Shown piece by piece: positions 1-6,697 of a stretch of 29,674 bases of DNA; within the stretch, counting starts at the first letter, position 1; each line of letters begins with the position of its first letter. The notes beneath the pieces are model-generated. The model was given only the letters and a program-made list of their open reading frames with translations. It was not told the origin of the DNA and made no database searches. The position numbers and the translations under genes are program-made. The stretch is taken from NCBI GenBank assembly GCA_965657165.1, contig CBFHNG010000024.1:1-29674 (forward strand), given 5' to 3'. This stretch comes from UBA3537 sp965657165. Lineage in GTDB: Bacteria; Bacteroidota; Bacteroidia; Flavobacteriales; Flavobacteriaceae.

Positions 1-658
1 TACCCTCAACTTTTACTAAAGCTTTTAGCAGCTCTGCAAGGTTACGTTTTTTGTATAAATCTAGTCCGTAATAGGTTAAATCTTGTGCAATTAGAATCAA
101 TTCTTTTACGCCATTTGCTGCTAATTTTTCGGCTTCAACAACTAAATCCTCAATTGGCGTTGAGCGGTGCTTACCACGCATTAAAGGGATGGCACAAAAG
201 CTGCACGGACGGTCACAGCCTTCAGCAATTTTTAAATAGGCATAATTTTTTGGTGTGGTGGTCAATCGCTCACCAATAAGTTCATGCTTATAATCTGCAC
301 CTAATGCTTTTAAAAGTTGAGGCAATTCTGTAGTTCCAAAATATTGATCTACATCTGGGATTTCTTTAACTAAATCTGGCTTATAACGTTCACTTAAACA
401 GCCCGTTACAAAAACTTTATCAACAGCACCAGATTCTTTTTTTTGAACAAAATCCAAAATGGTATTGACACTTTCTTCCTTGGCGTTATCAATAAATCCA
501 CAGGTATTGATGACGACAATATTACCTTCTTCTTCGTGTGCAACTGATTTGCCATTGGCTTTGAGTTGTCCCATAAGCACCTCGCTATCATATACATTTT
601 TGCTACAACCCAAAGTCACAACATTGATTTTATTTTTTTTGAGTGATTTTGTTCTCAT
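1..658 (-). CDS. rimO: Ribosomal protein S12 methylthiotransferase RimO (partial, C-terminus beyond window)
   Basis: RimO is a radical-SAM enzyme that uses two iron-sulfur clusters to add a methylthio group to an aspartate of ribosomal protein S12. The first 219 residues are visible. The start is the ATG at 656-658, giving MRTKSLKKNKINVVTLGCSK. The N-terminal domain that binds the first cluster has the expected cysteines (TLGCSKN, NTCGFI, TGCLSERY). The radical-SAM motif CxxxCxxC appears as EGCDRPCSFCAIP, encoded around 190-222, followed by MRGKHRS. The TIM barrel continues off the left edge and the C-terminal TRAM domain is not visible. The gene lies 8 nt downstream of the amidase gene and is probably the third gene of an ftsY-amidase-rimO transcript. 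The related tRNA enzyme MiaB is the main alternative, but the sequence around the cluster reads as RimO. Confidence 0.93.
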   Translation of the reverse strand, partial: MRTKSLKKNKINVVTLGCSKNVYDSEVLMGQLKANGKSVAHEEEGNIVVINTCGFIDNAKEESVNTILDFVQKKESGAVDKVFVTGCLSERYKPDLVKEIPDVDQYFGTTELPQLLKALGADYKHELIGERLTTTPKNYAYLKIAEGCDRPCSFCAIPLMRGKHRSTPIEDLVVEAEKLAANGVKELILIAQDLTYYGLDLYKKRNLAELLKALVKVEG

Positions 659-666
659 AAAAGTAA

Positions 667-2277
667 TTAGTTGTACTGGTTTGGTAAAGGACGTTTTTTA
701 GCAACTTTTTCAAAGTGATATCCCCATTGGTATAGTTGTGCTTCTTGAAAGGGTTTTGTAATAAATGTAAGTCCCATTGGAGCATTTTCTTTGTTAAGTC
801 CCATAGGAACAGTTAGGGCTGGATATTCTGCTACGGCAGCATAGCCTGCATGATAATTGTTTATAGATAATACGCCGTCTAATTCATGTGTAGTCATCAA
901 AGTATCAAAATAGGCTTTACCATTTGTTTTTAAGGTTGATTTAATAGTGCTAAATTCTTCTGGGCTTGCTGAATCTTCGACAATACCTTGAAAAAGTTTT
1001 TGACCATAAGGCATGCGGATGCTATCCAAAATATTGTAGTCAATAATAGATTGTACACCATTGAATGTCATTTTTTTATTTGCATGATTTTGAAAATACA
1101 ATGGCAAATCGGCTTTCATATCTAAATTCAATAGCCTTAAAAAGTCGGGTAAATTGACATTTTCTGGCTCAATAGTGACGATTTCTGCATCATGCTTTTC
1201 TAATAATTCTATAGCCTTTGAGTAGAGTGAATCCTTTAATAATTCTTTGATGGCACCAAAACGTTTTCCTTTAAAAGATGTATTTAAAACTGATTTAAGA
1301 TCAATTTTAGATGTTGGTGTTGATTTAAAATCTCTATCGTCATATCCAATAATAGCATTATAAACCAAGGCATTATCAATAATTGTTTTGGTTATTGGCC
1401 CAGCCGTATCTAAGGTACTTGAAATAGGAACAATACCACTACGGCTTACGGTTCCTATAGTTGGTTTTAGGCCAACTCCAGCATTTTGACTGGCAGGCGA
1501 CAAAATAGATCCGGATGTTTCACTACCGATTGCAGCCGCACAAAAATTAGCAGCCACCGCTACAGCACTTCCAGAGCTTGAACCCCCAGTATCTAGTGTT
1601 TTTCTTCCGTAGGGATTAAATGTTTGACCACCAACAGCGCTATAGCCACTTGGACAATCTCCACAGAAGAAATAGGCCCATTCACTAAGATTTGCCTTTC
1701 CTAAAATTAGAGCGCCCGAAGACTTTAATTGTTGACTTAAAAATGAATCTTCTGTTGTATTTTTCATCAAAGCTGCTGCGCCTGCAGTAGTTACCATTCC
1801 TTTAGCATTGGTATTATCTTTCAAAAGAATGGGCATCCCATAAATTGAATAAACTGATAAATTCTTTGGGCGCTTTTTGTCTTTTTCTCGAGCTTCTTCA
1901 ATAATTGATGTGTTCAATGAAATTACAGAATTAAGCGATTTATTATTTTCTCGATCTAATATATTGATGCGGTATAAATAAAACGTAACCAAAGCTTCAT
2001 AGCTGAGCTTTTTGTTCTGAATATGACGTTGTAAGGTTGGAATATCCTGATTTATAATCAAAGGTTTCAAGGTTTCGTATTTTTCTTTAGAAAAACTAGA
2101 AAGTTGTTCTTGAAATGGCGCCCAGAGTTCTTCTAAATCTATGTAATTTGAATCTTCAACCTTGAATATTCGAAAAGATTTTTCAGAGATATCACTTAGG
2201 TTATTTTCAGTTTTTTGAACTTCATTTTTACATCCAAAAACAATATTTATAAAAAGAAAAAATGCTATTTTTTTCAT
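667..2277 (-). CDS. Amidase-signature family lipoprotein
   Basis: A 536-aa hydrolase of the amidase signature (AS) family, which hydrolyses amide bonds with a Ser-cisSer-Lys triad. All three residues can be placed: Lys153 in LLKDN, Ser233 in GGSSSGS (the cis-Ser position), and nucleophile Ser257 in GSETSGSI. The 24-residue spacing between the two serines matches FAAH and malonamidase. The N-terminus (MKKIAFFLFINIVFGCKNE) is a short lipoprotein signal with a lipobox ending at Cys16, so the enzyme is probably membrane-anchored outside the cytoplasm. About 100 residues precede the catalytic domain. The substrate cannot be read from sequence. GatA is unlikely because of the lipoprotein signal and the absence of gatB/gatC nearby. 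It starts 8 nt after ftsY and ends 8 nt before rimO. Confidence 0.9.
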   Translation of the reverse strand: MKKIAFFLFINIVFGCKNEVQKTENNLSDISEKSFRIFKVEDSNYIDLEELWAPFQEQLSSFSKEKYETLKPLIINQDIPTLQRHIQNKKLSYEALVTFYLYRINILDRENNKSLNSVISLNTSIIEEAREKDKKRPKNLSVYSIYGMPILLKDNTNAKGMVTTAGAAALMKNTTEDSFLSQQLKSSGALILGKANLSEWAYFFCGDCPSGYSAVGGQTFNPYGRKTLDTGGSSSGSAVAVAANFCAAAIGSETSGSILSPASQNAGVGLKPTIGTVSRSGIVPISSTLDTAGPITKTIIDNALVYNAIIGYDDRDFKSTPTSKIDLKSVLNTSFKGKRFGAIKELLKDSLYSKAIELLEKHDAEIVTIEPENVNLPDFLRLLNLDMKADLPLYFQNHANKKMTFNGVQSIIDYNILDSIRMPYGQKLFQGIVEDSASPEEFSTIKSTLKTNGKAYFDTLMTTHELDGVLSINNYHAGYAAVAEYPALTVPMGLNKENAPMGLTFITKPFQEAQLYQWGYHFEKVAKKRPLPNQYN

Positions 2278-2285
2278 GTGAATAT

Positions 2286-3239
2286 TTATTTAAAAAAGGA
2301 ATCTACAAATTCGAACTTATTAAAGACTTGCAAATCATCTATGCCTTCGCCAACACCTATGTACTTTACAGGCACTTGAAATTGATCGCTTATCCCAATA
2401 ACAACTCCACCTTTGGCTGTACCATCTAATTTGGTAACGGCCAATGCATTAACTTCAGTAGCCGCCGTAAATTGTTTGGCTTGTTCAAAAGCATTTTGAC
2501 CTGTTGAACCATCGAGAACCAGTAAAATTTCATGTGGCGCATTTGGAACAACTTTTTGCATGACACGTTTAATTTTGGTCAATTCATTCATTAAATTTAC
2601 CTTGTTGTGTAATCGACCAGCAGTATCAATAATAACAACATCTGCATTGGAGCTTACAGCACTTTGCAGCGTATCAAAAGCTACCGAAGCAGGATCGCTC
2701 CCCATAGATTGCTTTACGATTGGTATATCAACACGATTAGCCCAAACTTGTAACTGATCGATAGCGGCAGCTCTAAAAGTATCAGCGGCGCCCAGCACAA
2801 CATCTAAACCTTGTTTTTTGAATTGATGTGCGAGTTTTCCAATGGTGGTAGTTTTTCCTGCACCGTTTACACCTACCACCATTATAACATGAGGTTTTTG
2901 TGTACCGGTTAGTGAAAAATCAGAAGCCTCTCCAGAATTTGTTTCTGAGAGTAATGCTGCAATTTCTTCTCTTAGAATAGCATTTAACTCTTCAGTTCCT
3001 AGATACTTATCGCGAGATACACGCGCTTCTATGCGCTCAATAATTTTAAGGGTGGTATTGACTCCTACATCGCTTGTGACTAACACTTCTTCTAAGTTGT
3101 CCAATACACTATCGTCAACTTTGGATTTTCCTGCAACGGCCTTTCCTAGTTTGTCAAAAAAACTAGATTTGGATTTTTCAAGCCCCTTATCCAAAGAGGC
3201 TTTTTTTTCAGATGAAAATATCTTTTTAAAAAAACTCAT
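2286..3239 (-). CDS. ftsY: Signal recognition particle receptor FtsY
   Basis: FtsY is the SRP receptor GTPase that docks ribosome-SRP complexes at the membrane for co-translational insertion. This 317-aa protein has the NG domain almost alone. Residues 1-40 are lysine-rich with no long acidic A domain, as in many Bacteroidetes. The P-loop is GVNGAGKT (123-130). The SRP-GTPase insertion box contains DTFRAAAIDQL (153-163), then DTAGR (205-209) and the specificity motif TKLDGTAKGG (269-278). It lies downstream of the L28/L33/DUF4295 operon but behind that operon's terminator, so it probably has its own promoter between 3240 and 3289. The only candidate I see there is a weak TACCTTGC on the minus strand. 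The amidase lipoprotein and rimO follow with gaps of 8 nt. Confidence 0.97.
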   Translation of the reverse strand: MSFFKKIFSSEKKASLDKGLEKSKSSFFDKLGKAVAGKSKVDDSVLDNLEEVLVTSDVGVNTTLKIIERIEARVSRDKYLGTEELNAILREEIAALLSETNSGEASDFSLTGTQKPHVIMVVGVNGAGKTTTIGKLAHQFKKQGLDVVLGAADTFRAAAIDQLQVWANRVDIPIVKQSMGSDPASVAFDTLQSAVSSNADVVIIDTAGRLHNKVNLMNELTKIKRVMQKVVPNAPHEILLVLDGSTGQNAFEQAKQFTAATEVNALAVTKLDGTAKGGVVIGISDQFQVPVKYIGVGEGIDDLQVFNKFEFVDSFFK

Positions 3240-3289
3240 ACTAGCTGTTGTTTTATCTTATTTGGTCTTTTGCAAGGTACTAAAAAAAT

Positions 3290-3318
3290 AAAAGCTGCTT
3301 TGTAGAAAAGCAGCTTTT
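3290..3318 (-). terminator. Intrinsic terminator of the rpmB-rpmG-DUF4295 operon
   Basis: A perfect 12-bp inverted repeat (3290-3301 with 3307-3318, core AAAGCTGCTTT) has a 5-nt loop. Read on the minus strand it is followed by a run of seven T (3288-3282). It lies 22 nt past the DUF4295 stop codon and before the ftsY start, separating the ribosomal-protein unit from ftsY. Confidence 0.88.
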
Positions 3319-3340
3319 GACTCTAAAATTTTTGTATATA

Positions 3341-3493
3341 TTACTTCTTGTTCAAGAAGTCGTTTACTTTATCTGGTGACATAATTGACTCTACAAAAGT
3401 GTAAGCTCCAGTTTTTGGAGACTTTACCATTTTGATTGCTTTTGTCAAACGTTTAGATCCTGTTTGAAGTGATGCTACTGATTTCTTTGCCAT
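3341..3493 (-). CDS. DUF4295 family small basic protein
   Basis: A 50-residue basic protein starting MAKKSVASLQTGSKRLTKAI and ending DKVNDFLNKK, with ATG at 3491-3493 and TAA at 3341-3343. It matches the short Bacteroidetes-specific family DUF4295, which is regularly found just after rpmG. The function is unknown. The very basic composition, small size and position in a two-gene ribosomal-protein operon suggest a ribosome-associated role, but that is inference. It starts 40 nt after rpmG and is followed by a strong terminator. Because it is only 50 codons long it is easily missed by length-filtered gene calling. Confidence 0.92.
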   Translation of the reverse strand: MAKKSVASLQTGSKRLTKAIKMVKSPKTGAYTFVESIMSPDKVNDFLNKK

Positions 3494-3533
3494 GATTCAA
3501 GTATTTCTTGGTGGTTTGTGTTTAAACCCTAAA

Positions 3534-3716
3534 TTATTTAATTTCTTTATGTACCGTCATACGCTTTAGGATAGGATTAAATTTCTTAATCTCCATGCGG
3601 TCTGGTGTGTTCTTTTTGTTCTTCGTTGTAATGTATCGAGACGTTCCTGGCTGTCCAGATGCTTTGTGCTCAGTACATTCCAAAATCACTTGAACTCTAT
3701 TTCCTTTCTTTGCCAT
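3534..3716 (-). CDS. rpmG: 50S ribosomal protein L33 (bL33)
   Basis: A 60-aa large-subunit protein opening MAKKGNRVQVILECTEHKAS and containing the conserved RYITTKNKKNTPDRMEIKKFNP core. This is a full-length bL33. Only one cysteine (Cys14) is present, so it lacks the two CxxC pairs of the zinc-binding form and is the zinc-independent type. It follows rpmB by 22 nt, the usual L28-L33 pairing, and precedes DUF4295. All three genes are probably read from the promoter at 4016-4046. Confidence 0.97.
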   Translation of the reverse strand: MAKKGNRVQVILECTEHKASGQPGTSRYITTKNKKNTPDRMEIKKFNPILKRMTVHKEIK

Positions 3717-3738
3717 AATGCTTTACTTTTTGGTGTAA

Positions 3739-3975
3739 TTATTTTAAAAACCCTTTTGACTTTGCTTCTTTAATCGCTGCGCTGATACCAATCTTGTTGA
3801 TCGTTTTCAATGCAGATGTTGAAACCTTAAGCGTTACCCACTTATCTTCTTCAGGGATGTAAAAACGCTTCTTTACCAAATTTGCATTGAATTTGCGTTT
3901 TGTTCTATTCAAAGAGAAGGAAACGTTATTTCCTACCATTGCTTTTTTTCCTGTAAGTTCACAAATTTTTGACAT
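3739..3975 (-). CDS. rpmB: 50S ribosomal protein L28 (bL28)
   Basis: A 78-aa large-subunit protein with the typical opening MSKICELTGKKAMVGNNVSF, the SLNRTKRKFNANL stretch and C-terminal KVSTSALKTINKIG. The length is normal for bL28. It has a single cysteine (Cys5) rather than the paired cysteines of zinc-binding L28, so it is the zinc-independent form, like its partner L33. It is the first gene of the rpmB-rpmG-DUF4295 unit. Codons 2/3 to 8 contain an 18-nt stretch that is repeated exactly at the upstream promoter (see the repeat entry). Confidence 0.97.
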   Translation of the reverse strand: MSKICELTGKKAMVGNNVSFSLNRTKRKFNANLVKKRFYIPEEDKWVTLKVSTSALKTINKIGISAAIKEAKSKGFLK

Positions 3976-4050
3976 GATCTTAATTTTAATTGTTTTGTTG
4001 TTTCAAAACGAAGTGCAAAAATACGAATTCTTTGTAAGTTCACAAATTTT
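3952..4050 (-). repeat. 18-nt exact direct repeat: rpmB 5' codons and rpmB promoter
   Basis: The minus-strand sequence AAAATTTGTGAACTTACA occurs twice in the same orientation. One copy is at 3952-3969 inside rpmB (encoding about K-I-C-E-L-T). The other is at 4033-4050, where it supplies the TTTG of the upstream promoter element. The copies are 81 nt apart, counted start to start. An exact 18-mer this close together is not expected by chance, so either a local duplication or a functional constraint is likely. Confidence 0.85.
4016..4046 (-). promoter_or_regulatory. Bacteroidetes-type promoter for rpmB operon
   Basis: On the minus strand, TATTTTTG (4023-4016) fits the TAnnTTTG -7 consensus. 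TTTG (4046-4043) lies 19 nt upstream as the -33 element. The predicted transcript starts near 4010, about 35 nt before the rpmB ATG. cinA ends at 4063, so the promoter lies in the 87-nt gap between the two genes. Confidence 0.75.
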
Positions 4051-4062
4051 ATGAAGTCAATT

Positions 4063-5304
4063 TTAAAAAATTTCTTTCTGTAATAAAGTTAATGCCATAT
4101 GCACAGCTTTGGTGGTGATACGTTCTCGGTGTTTACCGAAAGTAAATTGCTTTGAAAAAACATGTTTGGGTGTTGCAATAGCAATACAAACCGTTCCAAC
4201 TTCTGCATCAGAATCCCCTTTTGTTGGACCTGCATTGCCTGTAGTTGCCACAGCATAGTCTGCATTAAATAATTTTTGAACGCCCAAAGCCATTGCTTCT
4301 GCAACCTCTACACTTACTACAGAATGTTTTTTAATTACATCTTTGTGAACCCCCAAAACCTGAGTTTTAATGGTCGTATCATAAGCCATCACCCCGCCTT
4401 TAAAATAAGCTGATGCTCCAGCATTTGCTGTAAACTGTGCTCCAATGCGCCCACCTGTAAAGCTCTCAGCTACAGCTAAGGTTGTGTTTGATTTTATCAA
4501 TTGATTTCCAATAATTTGTTCAATGGAAGAATCTTCTTCAAAACCTACAAAAACATCACTAATTTGTGGTACTAATTTTTCAATTTCTGTATTGATTGAT
4601 TCATAAACCAATGCTTTGTCAAATCCTTTTGATGATAATCGCAAACGTACACGACCTAGATTTGGTAAATAGGCCAACTTTATGTTTTTGGGCAGATTAT
4701 TTTCCCAATCCGAAATTCGATCGGCAATGACACTTTCACCCAGTCCATAGGTGAGCACTGTTTTATGTAATATAAAAGGTAATTTAAATTGCTCTGAAAG
4801 TCGAGGTAAAACCTCATTTTGCATCAATGCTTTCATCTCAAATGGAACTCCAGGTAACGAAATAAAAACTGTGGCCTTATTTTCAATCCACATTCCTGGC
4901 GCAGAACCTGATTGGTTCATCAAGATTTTAGCGTTTGAAGGTACTAATGCTTGATCTAAATTAACCTGCAAGAGAGGTTGTTTAATATATGTTTTCCAAA
5001 TGTGTTTGATATGTGCTGTAACTTCTTTATTTCGAACCAAAGTATCATCAAAATACTCAGCTAAAGTTTTTTTTGTGATGTCATCTTTTGTGGGGCCTAA
5101 CCCGCCTGTAATTATCACTAAATCGGCATGTTTTTCTGCATTTCCTAGTGCCTCAAGAATATGGCTTTTGTCATCTTGAACAGAAGTGATTTGAAAAACA
5201 GAAACTCCAATTTTGTTTAACTCTTTTGAAATATATGCTGAATTGGTATCTACAATTTGACCAATCAGAATTTCATCGCCGATTGTAATGATTTCAGCAT
5301 TCAT
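4063..5304 (-). CDS. cinA: CinA: nicotinamide-nucleotide amidohydrolase / competence-damage protein
   Basis: A 413-aa two-domain CinA. Residues 1-170 form the molybdopterin-binding-like (MoCF) domain, with GDEILIGQIVDTN near the start and TGGLGPTKDDIT (66-77). Residues about 265-413 form the PncC domain, with AESFTGGRIG (279-288) carrying the active-site serine and ATTGNAGPTKGD nearer the end. In this family the C-terminal domain deamidates nicotinamide mononucleotide and the N-terminal domain can act as an ADP-ribose pyrophosphatase, which fits a role in NAD recycling. The length is normal. Its ATG immediately follows the stop of the FAH-family gene (5305-5307) with no intervening base, so the two are probably translationally coupled. 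It is the last gene of the unit that begins with the E2 gene. Confidence 0.95.
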   Translation of the reverse strand: MNAEIITIGDEILIGQIVDTNSAYISKELNKIGVSVFQITSVQDDKSHILEALGNAEKHADLVIITGGLGPTKDDITKKTLAEYFDDTLVRNKEVTAHIKHIWKTYIKQPLLQVNLDQALVPSNAKILMNQSGSAPGMWIENKATVFISLPGVPFEMKALMQNEVLPRLSEQFKLPFILHKTVLTYGLGESVIADRISDWENNLPKNIKLAYLPNLGRVRLRLSSKGFDKALVYESINTEIEKLVPQISDVFVGFEEDSSIEQIIGNQLIKSNTTLAVAESFTGGRIGAQFTANAGASAYFKGGVMAYDTTIKTQVLGVHKDVIKKHSVVSVEVAEAMALGVQKLFNADYAVATTGNAGPTKGDSDAEVGTVCIAIATPKHVFSKQFTFGKHRERITTKAVHMALTLLQKEIF

Positions 5305-5916
5305 TTACTTGATTTTTATTTTGAAAAATTCTTCGTTTTCGATGTAGCCTGAAAGACTATCATTGGCTTGAACTGGACCTACTCCAGACGGTGTTCCTGT
5401 AAAAATAATATCCCCTATTTTAAGGGTGAAAAATTGTGAAACATACGAAATAATGGCATCAATATTCCAGAGCATATCTTTTGTGTTTCCAGACTGTACA
5501 ATGGTATCATTTTTCTTCAAACTAAATGACATATTATTCAGGTTTTCAAATTGACGCTTAGACATCCACTTCCCTACAACTGCAGAACCATCAAACGCTT
5601 TTGCTTTTTCCCACGGTAATCCTTTTTGTTTCAATGTTTGTTGCAAATCTCGGGCTGTAAAGTCTATACCTAAACTTATTTGATCATAATATTTATGTGC
5701 AAACTCTGGAGCAATATATTTTCCAACTCTATTGATTTTTACTAGTACCTCAACTTCATGTTGTACATTTTTGGAAAAATCAGGGATAAAAAAAGGTTGT
5801 TTTTTGAGTAATATGGCTGTATCAGGCTTTAAAAAAACTACAGGTTCAGTTGGTTTTTCATTTTGAAGCTCTGCAATATGATTGCTATAGTTTCGACCAA
5901 TACAAATCAGTTTCAT
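5305..5916 (-). CDS. Fumarylacetoacetate hydrolase (FAH) family protein
   Basis: A 203-aa compact FAH-fold protein. It opens MKLICIGRNYSNHIAELQNE and has the metal-binding acidic residues in HEVEVLVKI (Glu54, Glu56) and GIDFTARDLQ (Asp85). The lysine-rich segment PWEKAKAFDGS and the C-terminal TGTPSGVGPV loop are typical of the group. Enzymes of this size include acylpyruvases and oxaloacetate decarboxylase/tautomerase types, acting on 2-oxo acids with Mg2+ or Mn2+. The exact substrate cannot be assigned. It lies 3 nt after the exonuclease gene and abuts cinA, inside an operon that also encodes a 2-oxo acid dehydrogenase subunit. Confidence 0.9.
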   Translation of the reverse strand: MKLICIGRNYSNHIAELQNEKPTEPVVFLKPDTAILLKKQPFFIPDFSKNVQHEVEVLVKINRVGKYIAPEFAHKYYDQISLGIDFTARDLQQTLKQKGLPWEKAKAFDGSAVVGKWMSKRQFENLNNMSFSLKKNDTIVQSGNTKDMLWNIDAIISYVSQFFTLKIGDIIFTGTPSGVGPVQANDSLSGYIENEEFFKIKIK

Positions 5917-5919
5917 GTA

Positions 5920-6693
5920 TTAGAGTTTCTGATTAAACGCACGAAGTTTTATGGCGGTTAAAACTTTTTTTGTGTATAATGGAAATTCTGCATTAAGTAG
6001 CCATCCAAAATAACCTGGTTCTGTTTCTAGAATTTCGGTTACTTTTTTGCCTTTATGTTTTCCAAACGAAAAACATTCGTTACCATCCTTATCATATCTG
6101 ATAAATCCTGCAAAATCGGCAAACTTCTGACGGGTGCTAAATTCAGCTAAAAACGATGTGTCGTTTTCTAAATCTTCATACCGATCTAGTTGTGCTTTTA
6201 ATACCTCATATGTTGCTATGGCATCGGCCTCTGCACTGTGTGCGTTATCCAAATTTTTATCGCAATAAAATTTATAGGCTGCGGTTAGTGTTCGTTGCTC
6301 CATTTTATGAAATATGGTTTGAACATCAATAGACTTTCTGTTTTTCATGTCAAAATCAACACCTGCTCTAAGCATTTCTTCAGCAAGAATTGGAATATCA
6401 AAACGGTTTGAATTGAATCCCCCCAAATCAGCGTCTTTTACCCAAGTATTAATCTCATTGGCAAGCATCGTAAAAGTGGGCGCATTGGCCACCTTTTCAT
6501 TTGAAATACCATGTACTGCAGTGGCTTGTGCAGGAATTGGCATATCCGGATTAACGAGCCATGTTTTTTTTTCTTCTTTTCCATTCGGAAAAACTTTTAA
6601 AATAGAAATCTCTACAATCCTATCGGAAGTAATATTGATGCCAGTTGTTTCTAAGTCGAAGAAACAAATGGGTTTTTTAAGGTTTAATTGCAT
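5920..6693 (-). CDS. DEDDh 3'-5' exonuclease with extra C-terminal domain
   Basis: A 257-aa exonuclease of the DnaQ/RNase T superfamily. The DEDDh residues are visible: Asp13 and Glu15 in FFDLETTG, Asp99 in GGFNSNRFDIPIL, and His152 and Asp157 in AHSAEADAIAT. Residues about 200-250 form a separate small domain with FSFGKHKGKKV and GYFGWLLNAEFPLYTKK. This resembles the DUF3820 / quorum-sensing-regulated virulence factor type domain often attached to such exonucleases. The substrate (DNA or RNA, repair or turnover) is not evident. It is not fused to a polymerase or a GIY-YIG domain, so calling it Pol III epsilon would be an over-call. It lies 4 nt after the E2 gene and 3 nt before the FAH gene. 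Confidence 0.9.
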   Translation of the reverse strand: MQLNLKKPICFFDLETTGINITSDRIVEISILKVFPNGKEEKKTWLVNPDMPIPAQATAVHGISNEKVANAPTFTMLANEINTWVKDADLGGFNSNRFDIPILAEEMLRAGVDFDMKNRKSIDVQTIFHKMEQRTLTAAYKFYCDKNLDNAHSAEADAIATYEVLKAQLDRYEDLENDTSFLAEFSTRQKFADFAGFIRYDKDGNECFSFGKHKGKKVTEILETEPGYFGWLLNAEFPLYTKKVLTAIKLRAFNQKL

Positions 6694-6697
6694 TGTT

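Noticed and set aside
4089..4304. Open frame of 71 codons on the minus strand inside cinA
   Set aside because: It is a +1 shadow of the cinA PncC domain, rich in Gln and Leu with no family features.
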